From Fidelibacterota bacterium (GTDB lineage: Bacteria > Fidelibacterota > UBA8477 > JABMPR01): DNA of 64,000 bases. The notes under the pieces were generated by a model that saw only the letters and a program-made list of their open reading frames with translations, made no database searches and was not told the origin of the DNA. Made by a program: the position numbers and the translations under genes. The stretch lies in NCBI GenBank assembly GCA_021734325.1, contig JAIPJF010000011.1, forward strand, positions 1-64,000, in the 5' to 3' direction. How positions within the stretch are numbered: the stretch's first letter is position 1; each line of letters opens with the position of its first letter. Below are positions 61,664 through 64,000 of the stretch, piece by piece.

Positions 61664-63688
61664 TTAATCCCTGTCCGTCCTGAATCCCTTAAACAGGGTC
61701 GCTGCGGTTTGGATGTAGGCTCGAAAATGTTCCTGATAGTAAGGAATTAAGGGTGAGTTTACTTCTATTGCTTGCGGTTCATCTCGAATGGGGAGGGTCA
61801 CTTTATACAGTTCTGCCTTCTGACCAAAACGTTCCCTGTACAGATAACCATCTTCCAGCCACAACGCTTCATCTTCTGTTATTCGGCAAACCACTGGAGT
61901 GCCTGGTGACAGAGCGTTCTGGCCAAAGAAATTATAGCTTTGATCATAATTGATCAGCCCCAGGATTGTGGGAGCGATGTCTACCTGGCTCACGGGCTGC
62001 TCAATTAATTTCGGTTCCAGCAATAGTCCAGGAGCTGATATTACAAAAGGAATATTGGCATTCCTTATGTTTTCGAATTGGTCTTTGGCGATCGGCAGAC
62101 CATGGTCTGCGATGAATACGAAAATGGTATTCTCATACCAGTCTCGTTGTGAGGCCAGTTCCATGAATTCACCCATCACGTGATCAACATAGGACATGCT
62201 GCGATGGACAAGTCCAGAATGGTAAAGTGTATCAGGCAAAGAGCCAACCTTGGTCTCATAACTTGACGGAAACCTCCATGGTTGGTGATTCGTCGTTGTG
62301 AACATGGTCAAAAATATTGGGGATTCTGCCTCGTCAACTTCCTTCAGTATACGATCAAAAACATAGTGATCAAAAACACCCCATTTTGTGCCTTCCGCCT
62401 GATTACTGAAATCATGTCTTTCAATCACCCGGTCAAATCCGTTTGCCTTTACAAAGCCTTTCATGTTGTCGAACTGCGGATCGCCACCATACACAAAAAG
62501 CGTTTTATAACCAATATCCTTGAGTGCTGTTCCCAGACTTGGAACCTTACCAACAGACTCCACTCTGGAGATGAGGGGTAAGCCCGGCAGGGTTGGCCAT
62601 GACATCAGAGTTGAGCCGATACCGTGGGCTGAGCGCTTGCCATTTGCATAGCAGTTTGTAAAGGCTATTCCCTCTCTTGCCAGTCGGTCCAGATTTGGTG
62701 TAATGGAGTGTTCTTCGCCATTCATATATCCACAAAACAGACCGCTGTGCGATTCAAGCAGGATCAGAATGATGTTGGGCTTTATCATGGCCGTGCCGCG
62801 ATTGATCCGCCGCATTGAATGGTTATCGACAAAATCAGTCTCAGGTGACTCAAGGAGGTTGCGCGTGATTTGGAAAGCCTCGTCCGCTCCGTAATAGCTG
62901 ACCAGCTCAGCTGCCTTGCTGCCTGAAGAAAATTGTATGGCTGATCGTCCGAAAATGAACATGCTGTTGAGCGCAATTTGATTCGCCAGAAAATCTCGGC
63001 TGAACATGGCTTGTCCCCAATCGATTGGTCGCTCCTGCCATCCACCTCGGATTGATGTACCCAGGAGTATGATCGATAACAGCACGCCAACGGCTTTCAT
63101 GCCCACGGTAGATGGTTTTGCCTTGATTGCCCGGTCCCCTTTTCGGTAAAGGGTGAACACGAAGCCTGTCAGCAGGACAAGGACTATCACGGCAGGAATG
63201 ACAGGATATTCTGCATAGATATAGGCCATACTTTCTTTTTGGGTGACATAGGACCTCACCGTGAGATAGTTCAAATGACTGTTGAACTCCATAAAGGTAA
63301 AGACATCTACAATATTGATAAGCGATATGGTGAAGCTTATTAAAACGAGATAGGTGAATGATAGATATTTGAATACAATCTCTTTGATCTTGAAAAGCCG
63401 AAGCATAAGCAAGCCCGCTATGGGAAGCATCAAATAGGAGGCAATTACAGCATCCAGTCGCAAACCTACAAAGAAAGCCGAGAAATAAAGCCATCCATTT
63501 CCCGGACGGAGAAATTGAAATTCCGACAGGAGAAAGATCAGTCTCCAAAAATTCATCAGAGCGATCAAATAGATAAAACCCCACCAGAATTGCAGAAACG
63601 AGGTCGGCAGAGTGGGGATATTTCGACCTCTGATATGGATCATCAGCCATTGTCCAAGACGAGTTTCAGCCAAAAGAGTATTTACCAA
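61664..63688 (-). CDS. LTA-synthase-like sulfatase-family membrane enzyme
   Basis: The 674-residue protein starts at TTG with GGAG 8 bases upstream. Five N-terminal helices (about 28-220) precede an extracytoplasmic sulfatase-fold domain (about 300-600): PNIILILLESHSG gives the first metal ligands, NGKRSAHGIGSTLMS holds the presumed nucleophile (Ser/Thr), and FIADHGLPIAKDQF the second metal pair. The family includes phosphoglycerol transferases and phosphoethanolamine transferases. In a Gram-negative context, modification of a periplasmic glycan or lipid is likelier than LTA synthesis. Confidence 0.9.
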   Translation of the reverse strand: MVNTLLAETRLGQWLMIHIRGRNIPTLPTSFLQFWWGFIYLIALMNFWRLIFLLSEFQFLRPGNGWLYFSAFFVGLRLDAVIASYLMLPIAGLLMLRLFKIKEIVFKYLSFTYLVLISFTISLINIVDVFTFMEFNSHLNYLTVRSYVTQKESMAYIYAEYPVIPAVIVLVLLTGFVFTLYRKGDRAIKAKPSTVGMKAVGVLLSIILLGTSIRGGWQERPIDWGQAMFSRDFLANQIALNSMFIFGRSAIQFSSGSKAAELVSYYGADEAFQITRNLLESPETDFVDNHSMRRINRGTAMIKPNIILILLESHSGLFCGYMNGEEHSITPNLDRLAREGIAFTNCYANGKRSAHGIGSTLMSWPTLPGLPLISRVESVGKVPSLGTALKDIGYKTLFVYGGDPQFDNMKGFVKANGFDRVIERHDFSNQAEGTKWGVFDHYVFDRILKEVDEAESPIFLTMFTTTNHQPWRFPSSYETKVGSLPDTLYHSGLVHRSMSYVDHVMGEFMELASQRDWYENTIFVFIADHGLPIAKDQFENIRNANIPFVISAPGLLLEPKLIEQPVSQVDIAPTILGLINYDQSYNFFGQNALSPGTPVVCRITEDEALWLEDGYLYRERFGQKAELYKVTLPIRDEPQAIEVNSPLIPYYQEHFRAYIQTAATLFKGFRTDRD

Positions 63689-63798
63689 ATAGAATCTCCA
63701 GCGAATTGAATGTCTTGCATGGACATGGTGACACTTTCATTTGAAGGGGGCCAGCCAGCTATGGCGAAAGAAGTTGAACTGAACCCAGAGTTTGCCAA

Positions 63799-64000
63799 TT
63801 ACGCCTTTTCCTTTTCCCTGTCAGCTATTCCCATAATGGCCGGCAATAGGATTACCGTCGTAAAAAAACAGGCTCCGACTCCGATGATCAGGGCATAGGA
63901 CAGACTGGCGTAACCACGATAAGCTGAGAACATCATGGATCCAAATGCCAGCATGGTGGTAACTGATGTTAACAAAACTGCTTTACCTGTGCTAGCGAAT
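63799..64000 (-). CDS. MMPL/RND-superfamily membrane protein, C-terminal end only
   Basis: Not in the track because its start lies right of the window. The last 66 residues read GKAVLLTSVTTMLAFGSMMF, AYRGYASLSYALIIGVGAC, FFTTVILLPAIMGI and end ADREKEKA. This is the typical final pair of helices of MMPL/RND-type exporters (relatives of the hopanoid transporter and lipid exporters). The plus-strand frame at 63710 is its shadow. Confidence 0.85.
   Translation of the reverse strand, partial: FASTGKAVLLTSVTTMLAFGSMMFSAYRGYASLSYALIIGVGACFFTTVILLPAIMGIADREKEKA

Noticed and set aside
1-64000. tRNA or rRNA genes
   Set aside because: I looked for TpsiC-loop-like GGTTCGA motifs in clover-leaf context and conserved rRNA stretches and found none that held up; a covariance-model scan would be decisive.

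Overview
The window reads like a chromosomal contig from a Gram-negative bacterium of the FCB group. Candidates are Marinimicrobia/Neomarinimicrobiota, Calditrichota or a Bacteroidota relative; I cannot fix the phylum from sequence alone. Pointers are a fused CcoN-CcoO cbb3 oxidase with a single-haem CcoP, a secreted protein with a carboxypeptidase-regulatory-like N-terminal domain, many lipoproteins, a TonB-type protein and an RND efflux pair. I see no rRNA, tRNA or CRISPR array.

Layout. 1-4240 is accessory: an IS256-type element enters from the left edge and has cut the end off a DUF4041/GIY-YIG (T5orf172) gene, whose two upstream neighbours are a small coiled-coil protein and a membrane-anchored unknown, followed by about 840 bp of repeat-rich non-coding DNA. 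4240-9775 is core: a UbiA prenyltransferase, DNA polymerase III alpha (dnaE), a membrane protein/XRE regulator pair and D-aminoacyl-tRNA deacylase (dtd). 9779-10722 is a striking unit: two 202-bp direct repeats (98% identical, full of short hairpins) bracket a Y1/HUH transposase gene of the IS200/REP-associated type. 10800-24393 holds a CvfB-like RNA-binding protein, a PH-domain membrane protein, a GAF/HD-GYP phosphodiesterase, PIN-PhoH, arsC-ogt, lrp-hom-Cys/Met lyase ending in a clear terminator, a lipoprotein amidase, and a transglutaminase/ATP-grasp pair.

25035-32303 is a Yej/Opp-like peptide importer (binding protein, two permeases, two ATPases). One of its ATPases carries two apparent membrane hairpins inside the nucleotide-binding domain, and a four-helix-bundle (S23-type) gene edged by inverted repeats sits inside the operon. 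32467-37031 has a three-gene overlapping set, an amino-acid permease and a TPR lipoprotein. 37174-45432 is a complete cbb3 oxidase operon in the order rrf2-ccoI-ccoS-ccoNO-ccoQ-ccoP-ccoG-ccoH, with a long sense-strand hairpin between ccoP and ccoG. 45644-63688 contains a TonB-domain protein, a glycosyltransferase remnant, a phosphatase-superfamily lipoprotein, valS, a J-domain membrane protein, an MFP-RND-ABC efflux cluster, cyclophilin and an LTA-synthase-like sulfatase. The right edge cuts an MMPL/RND-type gene.

Between genes, two families of short dispersed repeats recur. One has a central hairpin whose arms change together between copies, so a conserved fold rather than a conserved sequence seems to be kept.
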